64,000 nucleotides of DNA from Methylobacterium aquaticum. Its GTDB lineage: Bacteria; Pseudomonadota; Alphaproteobacteria; Rhizobiales; Beijerinckiaceae. A program made the position numbers and the translations under genes. A model generated the notes under the pieces. It saw only the letters and a program-made list of their open reading frames with translations, had not been told where the DNA came from and did no database searches. Below are positions 1-10,833 of the stretch, piece by piece; positions within the stretch are counted from its first letter, which is position 1, and every line of letters begins with the position of its first letter. The DNA lies in the NCBI RefSeq assembly GCF_001043915.1, contig NZ_LABX01000092.1, positions 1 to 64,000 of the forward strand, written 5' to 3'.

Positions 1-30
1 CGCATCGGGCCCTTGACCCATCGCGAATTT

Positions 31-85
31 TCGATGTCAAGCCAGAGGCTTGGCGAAAATTCGAGAACAGAACCAAAGGTCGTTT
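31..85. repeat. Dispersed intergenic repeat, copy 1
   Basis: The block starts with TCGATGTCAAGCCA (31-44) and ends with CAGAACCAAAGGT (68-80) followed by a T-rich stretch. Both blocks, in the same order and orientation, recur at 30257-30270 and 30310-30322, where the spacer is 16 bases longer. Both copies lie in non-coding DNA. No terminal inverted repeats or target duplication were recognised, so the element type is unknown. Confidence 0.6.
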
Positions 86-257
86 TCAACGACCGTTGGT
101 ATTATCCGCGCCCAGGCGGGGCGCCGCCACGGCGTCCAACCGCAATCGGGAGTGTTCGGATGTCCTCTCTCGTCTGTCCGTCATGGCCTTGCTGCCCATG
201 ACCGCCGTCCTCGTCGGCCTCCCGCTCCGCGTCCCGGCCGCTGGGGCAAGACCGGTG

Positions 258-296
258 CCGGGACACCTGGCCGGGACACCTGGCCGGGACACCTGG
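258..296. repeat. Exact 13-bp tandem repeat, three units
   Basis: The unit CCGGGACACCTGG occurs three times back to back at 258-270, 271-283 and 284-296 with no mismatch. It lies in non-coding DNA downstream of the DUF1330 gene. This is a minisatellite-like slip-prone site with no obvious role. Confidence 0.85.
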
Positions 297-350
297 CAGA
301 GGCTCTCGAACGGGCCTGTTCAGGCCCCATCCTCCGGTCGCGGGCGGTCC

Positions 351-737
351 TTACGGCACCTGCCCCTCGACGATGAAGATGCGGAAATCGGCGTAGCGGT
401 CGCCGATCTTCCGCGCCTCACGATAGGCGTCCGACGCGAAGGTCGCGACCGCGATCTCCCGCGTGTCAAACCGAATGACCGCGACCCGTCCCGGTGGTGT
501 GCCATCCACGGCCGTGGGGGCGCCGGGCCGCGCCAGGAAGGTTCCGCCCGCCTTCGCGAAGACCTCCGCCACGCGCGGGAAGAACTCGCGCGCGAAGTCC
601 TGGGGCTGCCGCACGTCGAGTTCCACGATCGCGTAGGCCGCCGGCTTGGCTTCGCCTGCCCACGATGGCGCTGGTGTCGTGACCAGGCCGGCGAATCCGG
701 CCGAGAGCATAACGGCGACATGAACACGGCGAAGCAT
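351..737 (-). CDS. Secreted DUF1330 family protein
   Basis: A 128-aa protein with an N-terminal signal peptide (hydrophobic core VAVMLSAGFAGLV, likely cut near PSWA-GEA) followed by a single DUF1330 domain. The domain opens with the typical YAIVELDV strand and shows the family's FLARPG and VAVIRFDT strands, spanning about residues 33-127. DUF1330 proteins have a dimeric alpha-beta barrel fold and no agreed biochemical role. The ATG at 737 was chosen over the one at 749 because GAGG sits at proper distance upstream of it. An export signal on this usually cytoplasmic domain suggests a periplasmic location. It appears to be monocistronic; the kinase gene that lies upstream of it on the same strand ends about 260 bases away. 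Confidence 0.8.
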   Translation of the reverse strand: MLRRVHVAVMLSAGFAGLVTTPAPSWAGEAKPAAYAIVELDVRQPQDFAREFFPRVAEVFAKAGGTFLARPGAPTAVDGTPPGRVAVIRFDTREIAVATFASDAYREARKIGDRYADFRIFIVEGQVP

Positions 738-994
738 CGGACGCCTCATCGAGCACGGCAGACCTTGGGGCGAGGAGGTGCAGAGTACGGCCTGCTCCGC
801 GATTCGTCATCTGGCGACAATGACGAACCAGGGGCGACCCAGAGGAAGATTCGGAACGGGAGAGGTGGGACGAGCCCCTCGGACACCGCCGGCAAGGAGC
901 CGATTCGGGGTCGTCGATGGGAAGTGCCGGCCCGGTCGTTCCAGGCCGCGGATCGCCGCTTGCCGTGCACCCCGTCGAGGCCCTCGGCTTTGCG

Positions 995-2617
<1,623 letters not shown>

Positions 2618-3003
2618 CCGACCCCCTCTTGCCGCCGGCGGAGCCATCCGGCATGCGGTCCTGCCTCGTCACCGATGGCCAGATAGGCACTGACGGCGGA
2701 TATCAAGTGACACCAAAGGATAGTGCACCGCTTCGAGCGGCGTGACCGTGTCGCAGCGCCGCCGCGGAACCAAATCGCCTGCGGCGGGACCAGCCTCATC
2801 TGGCTTCCACTGGGTCATCCGGTGGTGTGATCCGGCTGTGCACCTGAGCCCGTCTCGCCACCTTGCGGGACGCGATTTTGCCGTGGCGGCGGACCGGCCG
2901 CGGGGCTAGGGTTCGGGGCCGGGTACGGGGTGCCCGCTTCGCTCGCCCACGATTCCCTTTCCCGCTTCTCTCCCCCCTGCTTCCTTTGGCCCGCGAGGTT
3001 CCG
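2618..3003. other. Divergent intergenic region, kinase / peroxiredoxin
   Basis: About 386 bases between two divergently transcribed genes, so promoters for both must lie here. It is somewhat less GC-rich near 2690-2720. I could not pick out a convincing -35/-10 pair, a repeat or an RNA gene; open frames here are extensions of the flanking genes. Confidence 0.6.
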
Positions 3004-3531
3004 ATGCAGCCCGCCACCGTCCCGGACGTGACTTTCCACACCCGCGTCAGGAACGAGGCCCTCGGCGGCCCCAACCCGTTCGCGTGGAAGGACCTCACCT
3101 CGGCCGAGGTGTTCGGCGGCCGCACCATCGTGCTGTTCGCCTTGCCGGGCGCCTTCACGCCGGCCTGTTCCGACGACCACCTTCCGGGCTACGAGCAGCA
3201 TGCCGACGATTTCGCCGCCCTCGGCATCGATCAGGTGATCTGCCTGTCGGTCAACGACGCCTTCGTGATGTTCCAGTGGGCCAAGGCCAAGGGCATCGAG
3301 AAGGTGTTCATGCTGCCCAACGGCAATGCCGACTTCACGCGCCAGATGGGCATGCTGGTCAAGCGCAGCCGCCAGGGCATGGGGATGCGCAGCTGGCGCT
3401 ACTCCATGCATGTCGAGGACGGCACGATCCGGAAGATGTTCGTCGAGCCGGGCTTTCGCGACGATCCGCCCGGGGTCGGCCTCACCGTCTCGGATGCCGG
3501 GACGATGCTCGCCTACCTCAAGAACCGGTAG
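3004..3531 (+). CDS. Prx5-type peroxiredoxin
   Basis: A 175-aa thiol peroxidase of the Prx5/AhpE-like redoxin family, expected to reduce hydrogen and organic peroxides in the cytoplasm. The peroxidatic Cys lies in PGAFTPACS near residue 50, with the family's CLSVNDAF strand further on. The region corresponding to the C-terminal resolving Cys of the human Prx5 type reads GVGLTVSDA, with no Cys, so it probably works as a 1-Cys enzyme using glutathione, glutaredoxin or another reductant. The ATG at 3004 starts the conserved domain and has GAGG upstream; a longer frame from 2863 adds a basic low-complexity stretch and is unlikely. Its 3' end overlaps the convergent lpxB by 14 bases. Confidence 0.93.
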   Translation: MQPATVPDVTFHTRVRNEALGGPNPFAWKDLTSAEVFGGRTIVLFALPGAFTPACSDDHLPGYEQHADDFAALGIDQVICLSVNDAFVMFQWAKAKGIEKVFMLPNGNADFTRQMGMLVKRSRQGMGMRSWRYSMHVEDGTIRKMFVEPGFRDDPPGVGLTVSDAGTMLAYLKNR

Positions 3532-4699
3532 CAGCCGCCAGCACGATCCGGGCGGCGCTGCGGCTCGGCTCGTCGCCGTCGGGCAGGCGCATCGTCGCGT
3601 CGAGCCGGGCGAGCGCCCGCTCCTGCGCCGCCCGGGCCGGGCCTTCGGGCAGGAGGGGGCCGAGCGCCGCCGCCAGGCGCTCCGGCGTGCACGCCGCCTG
3701 GATCAGCTCGGGTATCGCGTTCTCGCCGAGGATCAGGTTCGGCAGCACGATCGTCGGCACCTGGATCAGGCGGCGCACGATCACCTCTTCGATCTTCGGC
3801 ACCTGATAGGCCACCACCATCGGTACGCCGGCCAGCGCCAGTTCGAGGGTCACGGTGCCGGAGGCGGCCAGCGCCGCGCGGGCCCGCCGGAAGGTCGCGA
3901 GCTTGTCGGCCTCGCCGTCGATCAGGCGCGGGGGCACCGGCCAGGCGGCGGAGAGGCGCTCGATCAGGGCGCGGTGGCGGGTGACGGCCGGCAGCTCGAC
4001 CGTGAAGGCGTGGCCCTGGGCCCGGACCTGCGCCAGGGCCGCGCCGAAGATCGGCATCAGCCGCTCGATCTCGCTGCGGCGCGAGCCCGGCAGCACCGCG
4101 AGGACCGGGTCGAGACCGTGCCGGGCCTCGCGCTCGGCAGCGCTGGGCCGCAAGTCGCCCAGGCGCTCGATCAGCGGATGGCCGACATAGGTGCAGGCCG
4201 GACCATTGAGGCGGCGATGGGCGTCGGGCTCGAAGGGCAGCAGGGCCAGCACGTGGTCGATATAGCCGCGCATGGTCTTCGCCCGCCACGGGCGCCAGGC
4301 CCAGACGCTCGGGCTGACGTAATCGATCACCGGCAGGTCCGGCAGCCGGCGGCGCACCCGGCTCGCCACCGCATGGGTGAAGCCCGGGCTGTCGATGATG
4401 ACGAGCACGTCGGGACGGGCCGCCACGCAGGCCCTCACGGTCTGGCGGATGCGCCGCATCAGCAGGCGGAGGCGGGCGGCGACCGCGAGGTAGCCGATCA
4501 CCGCCACGTCCTCGAGCGGGAAGAGCGATTCCATCCCCTCCGCCGCCATCGCGTCGCCGCCGACGCCGGCGAGGGCGAGGGGCCTGCCCGAAAGGGCGCG
4601 CAGCGAGCGGATCAGCTTGGCGCCGAGCTGGTCGCCGGATTCCTCGCCGGCCACCAGCCAGATGGTGAGGGGACGATCGGTCGGGACGGCGTCGCTCAA
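3518..4699 (-). CDS. lpxB: Lipid-A-disaccharide synthase
   Basis: A 393-aa GT19 glycosyltransferase that condenses UDP-2,3-diacylglucosamine with 2,3-diacylglucosamine-1-phosphate to form the lipid A disaccharide on the inner face of the inner membrane. The N-terminus carries the family signature LVAGEESGDQLGA, followed by conserved DSPGF, Y-V-SPSVWAWR and VLPGSRRSEI blocks. The length is normal for the family. It is the last gene of the envelope operon; its ATG overlaps the lpxI stop by four bases (ATGA), implying translational coupling. Its own stop lies inside the 3' end of the convergent peroxiredoxin gene, and no separate terminator fits between them. Confidence 0.97.
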   Translation of the reverse strand: MSDAVPTDRPLTIWLVAGEESGDQLGAKLIRSLRALSGRPLALAGVGGDAMAAEGMESLFPLEDVAVIGYLAVAARLRLLMRRIRQTVRACVAARPDVLVIIDSPGFTHAVASRVRRRLPDLPVIDYVSPSVWAWRPWRAKTMRGYIDHVLALLPFEPDAHRRLNGPACTYVGHPLIERLGDLRPSAAEREARHGLDPVLAVLPGSRRSEIERLMPIFGAALAQVRAQGHAFTVELPAVTRHRALIERLSAAWPVPPRLIDGEADKLATFRRARAALAASGTVTLELALAGVPMVVAYQVPKIEEVIVRRLIQVPTIVLPNLILGENAIPELIQAACTPERLAAALGPLLPEGPARAAQERALARLDATMRLPDGDEPSRSAARIVLAAATGS

Positions 4700-5592
4700 C
4701 GGGACGGCTCCGGGCTGGGCGGCAGGCCGAGAAGGAAGAGGCCGAGGCGGTCGGCGAGCGCGACCGTCTCCGTCCGGTCGAGCACCAGGGTGTCGCCGGC
4801 CCCGACCGCGATGCCGAGGCAGCCCGCCGCCGCCGCGCGCGTCACCGTGCGCGGGCCGATCGCCGGCAGGTCGACCCGGAGGTCCTGGCCGTCCTTCGCG
4901 CGCTTCACCAGCACCATCGCGGCGGGCGGGCGCCCGAGGCCGAGGGGTCGGCGGGCGAGAGTCCGGGCACGGGCGAGCATCCGGTCGGTGCCCTCCGGCC
5001 CCTCGACCGCCAGCACCCGCCGGCTCGCCACCACGGCGGCCTGGCCGACATCGTGCGGCGAGAGGCTGGCGAGCAAGGCTCGCCCGGCCTCGACCGAGGC
5101 TTCTGCCGCCGCGTCCGGCCCCAGGGTGCCGAAGCGGCCCCGCGGCGCCATCAGCCCGGGGGCGAGGTCGCGCACGCCGAGCACGTGCAGGCCGTGCTCT
5201 TCGAGCAAGGCCAGCACGCCGCGCAGCAAGTGATCGTCGCCGCCGGAGGCGAGCGCTCGCAGGGTGTCGCGGTTGCGGTAGGCGGCGAGCGTGTTGAGGA
5301 GAGCCGCCGGGCTCGGCCGCGCCACGGCGCCGGCCAGCGTCACCCCGGCGGGCGCCCAGCCGCGCAACGTGTCGAGGGCGCCGCGCACGTCGAGGAGATC
5401 GACCATGGCATCGGCCCGCCGCCGGGTCGCCGGATCGGCAAAGCCCCGGAGCGCCAGCACCCGGCAGGAGCGCCCGGCCTCCTCCAGGGCGGCCACGATG
5501 AGGAGCGGCAGCCGGCCGGCCCCGGCCACGATCGCGACCGGGCGCGCCGGGCTCAAAGCCGGTGCCGCCTTCGCCGCCGCGGCGCTCATCAC
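4696..5592 (-). CDS. lpxI: UDP-2,3-diacylglucosamine pyrophosphatase LpxI
   Basis: A 298-aa DUF1009/LpxI protein, the alphaproteobacterial alternative to LpxH. It hydrolyses UDP-2,3-diacylglucosamine to 2,3-diacylglucosamine-1-phosphate (lipid X) and UMP. The N-terminal IVAGAGRLPLLI strand, the central SPHDVGQAAVVA block and the C-terminal DLPAIGPRTV block are typical. Position between lpxA and lpxB fits the step it catalyses. The start is either GTG 5592, which has GAGGAG at ideal spacing, or the adjacent ATG at 5589. The stop overlaps lpxB by four bases. No lpxH homologue is seen. Confidence 0.95.
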   Translation of the reverse strand: MMSAAAAKAAPALSPARPVAIVAGAGRLPLLIVAALEEAGRSCRVLALRGFADPATRRRADAMVDLLDVRGALDTLRGWAPAGVTLAGAVARPSPAALLNTLAAYRNRDTLRALASGGDDHLLRGVLALLEEHGLHVLGVRDLAPGLMAPRGRFGTLGPDAAAEASVEAGRALLASLSPHDVGQAAVVASRRVLAVEGPEGTDRMLARARTLARRPLGLGRPPAAMVLVKRAKDGQDLRVDLPAIGPRTVTRAAAAGCLGIAVGAGDTLVLDRTETVALADRLGLFLLGLPPSPEPSR

Positions 5593-5602
5593 GCGGTGCT
5601 CC

Positions 5603-6421
5603 TCAAGCGGTGCCTGGCGCCTCGCGCGGCGTGCAGACTGAGCGCTTGCCGCCCTCGCGGATGAAGGCCAGGATCTCCTGCACGATCGGGTGCTGGTCGA
5701 ACTCCGCCGCCACGTCCTCGACCCGCTCCATCAGGGTGCCTTCAAGGGCAAACAGCAACCGGTACGCCTTGCGGAGCGCATGGATCTCCTCCCGGGAGAA
5801 GCCGCGGCGCTGGAGCCCGATGATGTTGAGCCCCGACAGGTGGGCGCGGTTGCCGACCGCCATTCCGTAGGGAATCAGGTCGTTCTCGAGCCCCGAGAGG
5901 CCGCCCACGAAGGCATGCGCGCCGACCCGGGCGAATTGGATCACCGCCGCGCCGCCGCCGAGGATCGCGTAGTCGCCGACCTGGCAATGGCCCGCCAGCA
6001 TCACGTTGTTGGAGAACACCACGTGGTGGCCGACCCGGCAATCGTGGCCGACATGGCTGTTGGCGAGGAAGGCACAGGAATCGCCCACCACCGTGGCCAG
6101 CCCACCGCCGGCGGTGCCGGGATTCATCGTCACGCCCTCGCGGATCTGGCAATCGGCGCCGATCGTCAGCGTCGAGTCCTCGCCGCGGAACTTCAGATCC
6201 TGCGGCGGATGGCCGATCGACGCGAAGGGGTAGATCCGGGTGCGCGGGCCGATGGTGGTGCGGCCCGCCACCGCGACGTGGCTCACCAGCCGGACGCCGT
6301 CCCCGAGCCGGACCTGCGGCCCGACATGGCAGAACGGTCCGATCTCGACGCCGGCGCCGATCGCCGCGCCGTCCTCGACCACCGCGCTCGGGTGGATGCG
6401 GGTCTCGAGAGGATCGCTCAT
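5603..6421 (-). CDS. lpxA: UDP-N-acetylglucosamine acyltransferase
   Basis: A 272-aa LpxA. It transfers a 3-hydroxyacyl chain from ACP to the 3-OH of UDP-GlcNAc, the first step of lipid A synthesis, in the cytoplasm. The sequence opens with [14 protein letters not shown], the start of the left-handed beta-helix of hexapeptide repeats, and includes [10 protein letters not shown] with the catalytic-type His and the [13 protein letters not shown] loop. The C-terminal quarter is helical, as in the family. The ATG at 6421 overlaps the fabZ stop by four bases (ATGA); frames running further upstream only read through fabZ DNA. Ten bases separate its stop from the lpxI start. Confidence 0.96.
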   Translation of the reverse strand: MSDPLETRIHPSAVVEDGAAIGAGVEIGPFCHVGPQVRLGDGVRLVSHVAVAGRTTIGPRTRIYPFASIGHPPQDLKFRGEDSTLTIGADCQIREGVTMNPGTAGGGLATVVGDSCAFLANSHVGHDCRVGHHVVFSNNVMLAGHCQVGDYAILGGGAAVIQFARVGAHAFVGGLSGLENDLIPYGMAVGNRAHLSGLNIIGLQRRGFSREEIHALRKAYRLLFALEGTLMERVEDVAAEFDQHPIVQEILAFIREGGKRSVCTPREAPGTA

Positions 6422-6900
6422 TCCGTCACCAGCATCGCGCCGATCTCGGCCTCGGCCACCAGCACGCCGTTGACCTTGGCCTCGCCCTTGAACCACCACA
6501 TGAAGCGGCGGTTGCTGGTCTTGCGCATATGGTACTCGACCACGTCGCCGGGCAGGACCGGCTTGCGGAACTTCGCCTTGTCGATGGTCATGAAGAAGAC
6601 CTTGCTCGGCTTGGCGTCGCCCTTGAGCTTGTGAGCGCAGCAGATCGCGCCGGCGGTCTGGGCCATGCCCTCGATCAGCAGCACGCCCGGGAAGACCGGC
6701 GCGGCCGGGAAGTGGCCGGTGAAGTGCGGCTCGTTGATCGTGACGTTCTTGATGCCGATGCAGCTCTCGTCCCGGTCGATCTGCACGATCTTGTCGATCA
6801 TCAGGAACGGGTAGCGGTGAGGCAGCAACTCCATCACCCGCAGGATGTCGGCCGTCCCCAACTCGGCAGGCATCTCGGTCATGGTGTCAGGCTCCGTCAT
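6418..6900 (-). CDS. fabZ: 3-hydroxyacyl-ACP dehydratase FabZ
   Basis: A 160-aa hotdog-fold dehydratase that removes water from (3R)-hydroxyacyl-ACP in fatty-acid elongation and so competes with LpxA/LpxD for the same substrates. Conserved [23 protein letters not shown] (catalytic His) and [11 protein letters not shown] (catalytic Glu) are all present. The start is ATG 6900; an in-frame ATG at 6882 has GGAG upstream and would give a 154-aa protein. It sits between lpxD and lpxA, the usual order in this class, and is coupled to lpxA by an ATGA overlap. Confidence 0.96.
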   Translation of the reverse strand: MTEPDTMTEMPAELGTADILRVMELLPHRYPFLMIDKIVQIDRDESCIGIKNVTINEPHFTGHFPAAPVFPGVLLIEGMAQTAGAICCAHKLKGDAKPSKVFFMTIDKAKFRKPVLPGDVVEYHMRKTSNRRFMWWFKGEAKVNGVLVAEAEIGAMLVTE

Positions 6901-7052
6901 GGCTGCCCCGCATACGCCCCTGTCGTCGGTGCGCCGTCTTTGGCGAGAAGTACGGCGGATGCAAGCGATTTGCGGCGGGAGCGCGGCGGATGCGTCTTCC
7001 CCGCCGTCCGGCTCCGGGCCGGGGCGTCGGGCGCCCGGTCGACCGCCTTGTC

Positions 7053-8108
7053 TCAGCCCTCGCCAGCCTCGTCGCGGGAGCGGGCGGCGAGGTTCTTGAG
7101 CGTCGTCAATTCGCGGAACCACTCGCGCACGGGCTTGGCCGGCGTGCCGCCCCAGCGGGCGCCCGCAGGCACGTCCTTGTTGATGTTGCTCGATCCGGCG
7201 ATCTGGGCGCCCATGCCGATGCGCAGGTGGCCCACCACCCCAACCTGCCCGCCGAGCACGACGTAATCCTCGAGCGTCGTCGAGCCGGCAATGCCGACCT
7301 GGGCGACGATCACGCAATGGCGGCCGATGACGACGTTGTGGGCGATCTGCACCTGATTGTCGATCTTGGTGCCCTCGCCCACCACCGTGTCGCGGCTGGC
7401 GCCCCGGTCGATGGTGGTGTTGGCGCCGATCTCGACGTCGTCCTGGATGATGACGCGGCCGACCTGCGGCACCTTGAGGTGGCCGCCCGGCCCCATGGCG
7501 AAGCCGAACCCGTCCTGGCCGATGCGGGCGCCGCCATGCACGATCACCCGGTTGCCCAGGAAGGCATGCAGCACCGAGGCGCCCGGCCCGATGGCGCAAG
7601 CCCGCCCGATCCGGACGTTCGGTCCCACGACGCAGCCCGCCGCCAGCACCGTCTCGGCGCCGATCTCGGCCTGAGGCCCGATCACCACGCCGGGATCGAC
7701 CACCACGCCGGGTTCGAGCCGGGCGGTCGGATGGACGAAGGAGCCGGGCGACACGCCGGTGGCCCCGAACAACGACATGGGGCGCGCCGCGCTCGGGAAA
7801 AGGCGGGCGAGCACCGTCGCGAAGCTCCGATACGCCTGCGGCGTCACCAGGGCGACGGTGCCCTCGGGCACCCGGGCGGCGAAGCGCGGGGTGACCAGGC
7901 AGGCGCGGGCCCGGGTGGCGCCGAGCGCCCCGGCATATTTGGCGTTGTCCATATAGGCGAGGTCGTCGGGACCGGCACTCTCGAGGGGGCTGGCCGCACG
8001 GATCACCGCCTCGCCGTCGACGCCCGAGGGCAGGGGCGCGCCGGAGAGCGCCGCGATCTCGCGCAGGGGGACGGGACCCGCGAGGGGGAAGAAGACCGGT
8101 TCCGACAT
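7053..8108 (-). CDS. lpxD: UDP-3-O-acylglucosamine N-acyltransferase
   Basis: A 351-aa LpxD that adds the second 3-hydroxyacyl chain, N-linked, to UDP-3-O-acyl-glucosamine. The N-terminal uridine-binding domain occupies roughly residues 1-100. The beta-helix of hexapeptide repeats follows, with [11 protein letters not shown] and the catalytic-site region [12 protein letters not shown], and a C-terminal helix. ATG 8108 was chosen because it begins the conserved SEPVFFPL start; ATG 8117 is a close alternative. About 150 bases separate its stop from fabZ, and 180 bases separate it from bamA. Confidence 0.95.
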   Translation of the reverse strand: MSEPVFFPLAGPVPLREIAALSGAPLPSGVDGEAVIRAASPLESAGPDDLAYMDNAKYAGALGATRARACLVTPRFAARVPEGTVALVTPQAYRSFATVLARLFPSAARPMSLFGATGVSPGSFVHPTARLEPGVVVDPGVVIGPQAEIGAETVLAAGCVVGPNVRIGRACAIGPGASVLHAFLGNRVIVHGGARIGQDGFGFAMGPGGHLKVPQVGRVIIQDDVEIGANTTIDRGASRDTVVGEGTKIDNQVQIAHNVVIGRHCVIVAQVGIAGSTTLEDYVVLGGQVGVVGHLRIGMGAQIAGSSNINKDVPAGARWGGTPAKPVREWFRELTTLKNLAARSRDEAGEG

Positions 8109-8260
8109 CGCCTGCATCCGCCTTGAGGCCCGGCGGGCCAAAGGAGGCCGGACCCGCCCATCCTTCCCGTCGAGGGGAGGGCGCCCGGACTACCCGGTCG
8201 TGGCGGAGGGCACAAACGAAAACAGCCACGGAGCGCCTGCCCCGCGGCTGTCGATGGCGA

Positions 8261-8283
8261 GGCGGGCGCTGATGGCGCCCGCC
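8261..8283 (-). terminator. GC-rich hairpin downstream of bamA
   Basis: A perfect 9-bp inverted repeat (GGCGGGCGC at 8261-8269, complement at 8275-8283) with a 5-base loop begins ten bases after the bamA stop. It lacks a following T-run on the minus strand, so it may slow transcription or protect the mRNA 3' end between bamA and lpxD rather than terminate fully. Confidence 0.4.
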
Positions 8284-8292
8284 GGATGACGG

Positions 8293-10833
8293 TTAGAAGC
8301 GCGAGCCGCCCGAGAAGCGGAACGCCTGCGTCTGGTCCTTGCCGACCCGGCCGTAATAGGTGCCGTCGGCGCCGAAGACCTTCTGGCCCTCGTCCTTGCT
8401 GAGGGCGTAGGCGTAGTCGAAGCGGATCGGGCCGAGCGGCGAGTTCCACAGGATCGAGGCGCCGACCGACGAGCGGATCGTGTTCTTGTCCCGGACGTTC
8501 ACGCATTCCGGCTCGACCGGGATGGCCGTCGCGCTGAAATTGCAGCCGCCGACCGGGCTGAAGCCGTTGATGAAGCCGTCGCCGTTGACGTCGAAGGCGC
8601 GGCGTCCCTTGTAGCCGAACAGCGTGCCGGCATCGGCGAAGACAGCGCCCTTCAGGCCGAGATCGCGGGGCAGGCCCCAGATCGGGAACTGCACCTCGAC
8701 CGAGGCGCCGACATAGGTGGTGCCGCCGATCGCGTTCGAGCGGGCGTCGCCCGAGCCGACGTCGCGCGGGCCGATGCCGTTCGGCGCGAAGCCGCGGACC
8801 AGCGACGGGCCGAGGAAGAACTGGTCGGTGACGCGGAGGGAGTTGCCCTCGGTCGGCGTGACGTGGCCGCCCTGGAACTTCACGAAGCCGACGACGTCCT
8901 CGTACAGCTCCTTGTAGTACCGGGCCTCGCCGGTGACGCGGAAGAACTTCGAGTCGCCGCCGATGCCCGCATATTCGGGCTTCACCTCGCCGTAGAAGCC
9001 GTTGCGCGGCAGTTGCAGGTTGTCGAGGGTCGAGTAGGCCAGGGTGACGCCGGCGAGCGAGGTCAGCGTCGAGCCCACGGCCTCCTTGAGGGCGATCGAC
9101 GCCTCGCCGTCATAGGCACAGGTCGGGTAGGCCGGCAGGCCGCCGACGTCACGGCCTTGGTACATCGTCCCGGCAGGATTCAGCGCCGTGTAGCCCGGGA
9201 TCCCGAACGAGCAGTCATTGTACGGCCGCTTCAGGGTGTTCGGGATCTTCAGGTCGGTGTTGTAGATCGAGTAGCGCAGCGTGATGCCGAACTCCTCGGT
9301 GATCGGCAGGCCGAGGCGGAGCTGGCCACCGACCACGTCGGTCACATAGCGGGAGTAGCGGGTCTGGTCGCTGTACTTGTTGAAGACGTCGAAGCCAGCC
9401 GCGAGGCGGTAGCCGAGGAAGTACGGCTCGGTGAACGAGAAATCGACACCGCGTGTATACTGGCCGGCGGTGCCGGCGATGCGGACATACTGGCCGCGGC
9501 CGAGGAAGTTCGACTCCGAGACCGAGACCTCGCCGATGATCCCGTCCGCCGTCGAGTAGCCGCCGGCGACCGAGAACGAGCCGGTCGGTTGATCCTCGAC
9601 ATCGATGTTCACGACGACGCGGTCGGGAGCCGAGCCGGGCTCGTTGGAGAACCGCACCTTCTTGAAGAAGCCGAGGCCGTTCAGGCGCCGCTCGGCGCGG
9701 TCGATGAGCACGCGGTTATAGGCGTCGCCCTCGGTCAGGTCGAGTTCGCGCCGCACCACGTAGTCGCGGGTGCGGGTGTTGCCGCGGACGTTGATGCGCT
9801 CGATGTAGACCTTCGGACCGTCCTCGACGATGTAGCCGAGGGCCACGGTGCCGGTGGCGCGGTCGCGCTCGCCAGTCGGGCGGACCTGGGCGAAGGGATA
9901 GCCGGCCCGGGCCACCGATGTGGTGACGCCGGTCAGCGTCTTCTCGACGTCCTCGGCATTGTAGACGTCACCAACCCCGGTGCGCAGCTCGTCACGCAGG
10001 ACAGTGCCGTCGACGCCCGGGATGCGGGAATCGACCGAGACCGCGCCGACGCGGTACTGCTGGCCTTCCTCGACCGTGATGGTGATGATCCAGCCGCCAG
10101 CAGCGTCGTCGAAGCGCGAGTCGGCCGAGGCGACCCGGAAGTCGGCGTAGCCGTTCTTCAGGTAGTAGCGCCGGATCAGGTCGAGATCGTTGGCGAGCCG
10201 GTCCGGATCGTAGACATCCGACGTCTTGACGAAGCTGAGGAGGTTCATCTCCGACAGCGTCATCAGGTCCTTCAGGCGGCCGTCCGAATAAACCTGGTTG
10301 CCGACGAAGCGGATCTCCTTGATGCCGGTCTTGTCGCCCTCGTCGATGGCGTAGACCACGTCGACGCGGCCGTTCGGCAGATCGACGGTGCGGACCGACA
10401 CCTTCGCCAGGCCGCGACCGGCGCGGCGGTAGACCTCGCGGATCCGGTCGAGGTCGGAGTTGACCGTCGCCTGGCTGTAGGGCCCGCGCGACTTCGACTC
10501 GACGATGCTCTCGAGCGTCCCCTTCTCGACCTTCTTGTTGCCTTCGAAGAAGACCCGGTTGATCGTGTTGTTCTCGCGCACCGAGACGACGATGCGGCCA
10601 CCGCTATGCGACACGCGCACGTCGGAGAACATCCCGCTGGCGATCAGGTTGCGGCGGCCTTCCTCGGGCGACACGCCGACCACGTAGGAACGGACCGTGT
10701 CAGGGTCGATCCGGGAATTGCCCTGAACGACAACCTGCTGCGCGAAGGCGCTGCCGCTGGCGGCGATGGTGGCGGCCATGACAATGGCGCCCTTCGCCGA
10801 CGCACGCCGGCGCTTACCCGTCATCGACATCAT
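8293..10833 (-). CDS. bamA: Outer membrane assembly factor BamA
   Basis: An 846-aa Omp85 protein, the core of the BAM complex that folds and inserts beta-barrel proteins into the outer membrane. A Sec signal peptide (AAIVMAATIAAS..., cut near AFA-QQ) precedes five POTRA domains (about residues 30-430) and a 16-strand barrel domain. The chain ends in the aromatic residue typical of outer-membrane barrels (GGSRF). The barrel carries the conserved VRGF motif within LVRGFAP. There are several clustered starts: TTG 10836, ATG 10833, ATG 10830 and ATG 10824; 10833 is used here. Upstream rseP and downstream lpxD give the standard alphaproteobacterial order. About 415 bases separate it from rseP, enough for its own promoter. 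Confidence 0.97.
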   Translation of the reverse strand: MMSMTGKRRRASAKGAIVMAATIAASGSAFAQQVVVQGNSRIDPDTVRSYVVGVSPEEGRRNLIASGMFSDVRVSHSGGRIVVSVRENNTINRVFFEGNKKVEKGTLESIVESKSRGPYSQATVNSDLDRIREVYRRAGRGLAKVSVRTVDLPNGRVDVVYAIDEGDKTGIKEIRFVGNQVYSDGRLKDLMTLSEMNLLSFVKTSDVYDPDRLANDLDLIRRYYLKNGYADFRVASADSRFDDAAGGWIITITVEEGQQYRVGAVSVDSRIPGVDGTVLRDELRTGVGDVYNAEDVEKTLTGVTTSVARAGYPFAQVRPTGERDRATGTVALGYIVEDGPKVYIERINVRGNTRTRDYVVRRELDLTEGDAYNRVLIDRAERRLNGLGFFKKVRFSNEPGSAPDRVVVNIDVEDQPTGSFSVAGGYSTADGIIGEVSVSESNFLGRGQYVRIAGTAGQYTRGVDFSFTEPYFLGYRLAAGFDVFNKYSDQTRYSRYVTDVVGGQLRLGLPITEEFGITLRYSIYNTDLKIPNTLKRPYNDCSFGIPGYTALNPAGTMYQGRDVGGLPAYPTCAYDGEASIALKEAVGSTLTSLAGVTLAYSTLDNLQLPRNGFYGEVKPEYAGIGGDSKFFRVTGEARYYKELYEDVVGFVKFQGGHVTPTEGNSLRVTDQFFLGPSLVRGFAPNGIGPRDVGSGDARSNAIGGTTYVGASVEVQFPIWGLPRDLGLKGAVFADAGTLFGYKGRRAFDVNGDGFINGFSPVGGCNFSATAIPVEPECVNVRDKNTIRSSVGASILWNSPLGPIRFDYAYALSKDEGQKVFGADGTYYGRVGKDQTQAFRFSGGSRF

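Larger units (their letters stand above)
1..350. other. Non-coding left edge with two repeats
   Basis: I see no convincing gene here; the open frames are short, overlap each other on both strands and have no recognisable product. The stretch holds one copy of a dispersed repeat (31-85, see separate entry) and an exact three-unit tandem repeat (258-296). The coding sequence at its right edge ends at 351 on the minus strand. Confidence 0.6.
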
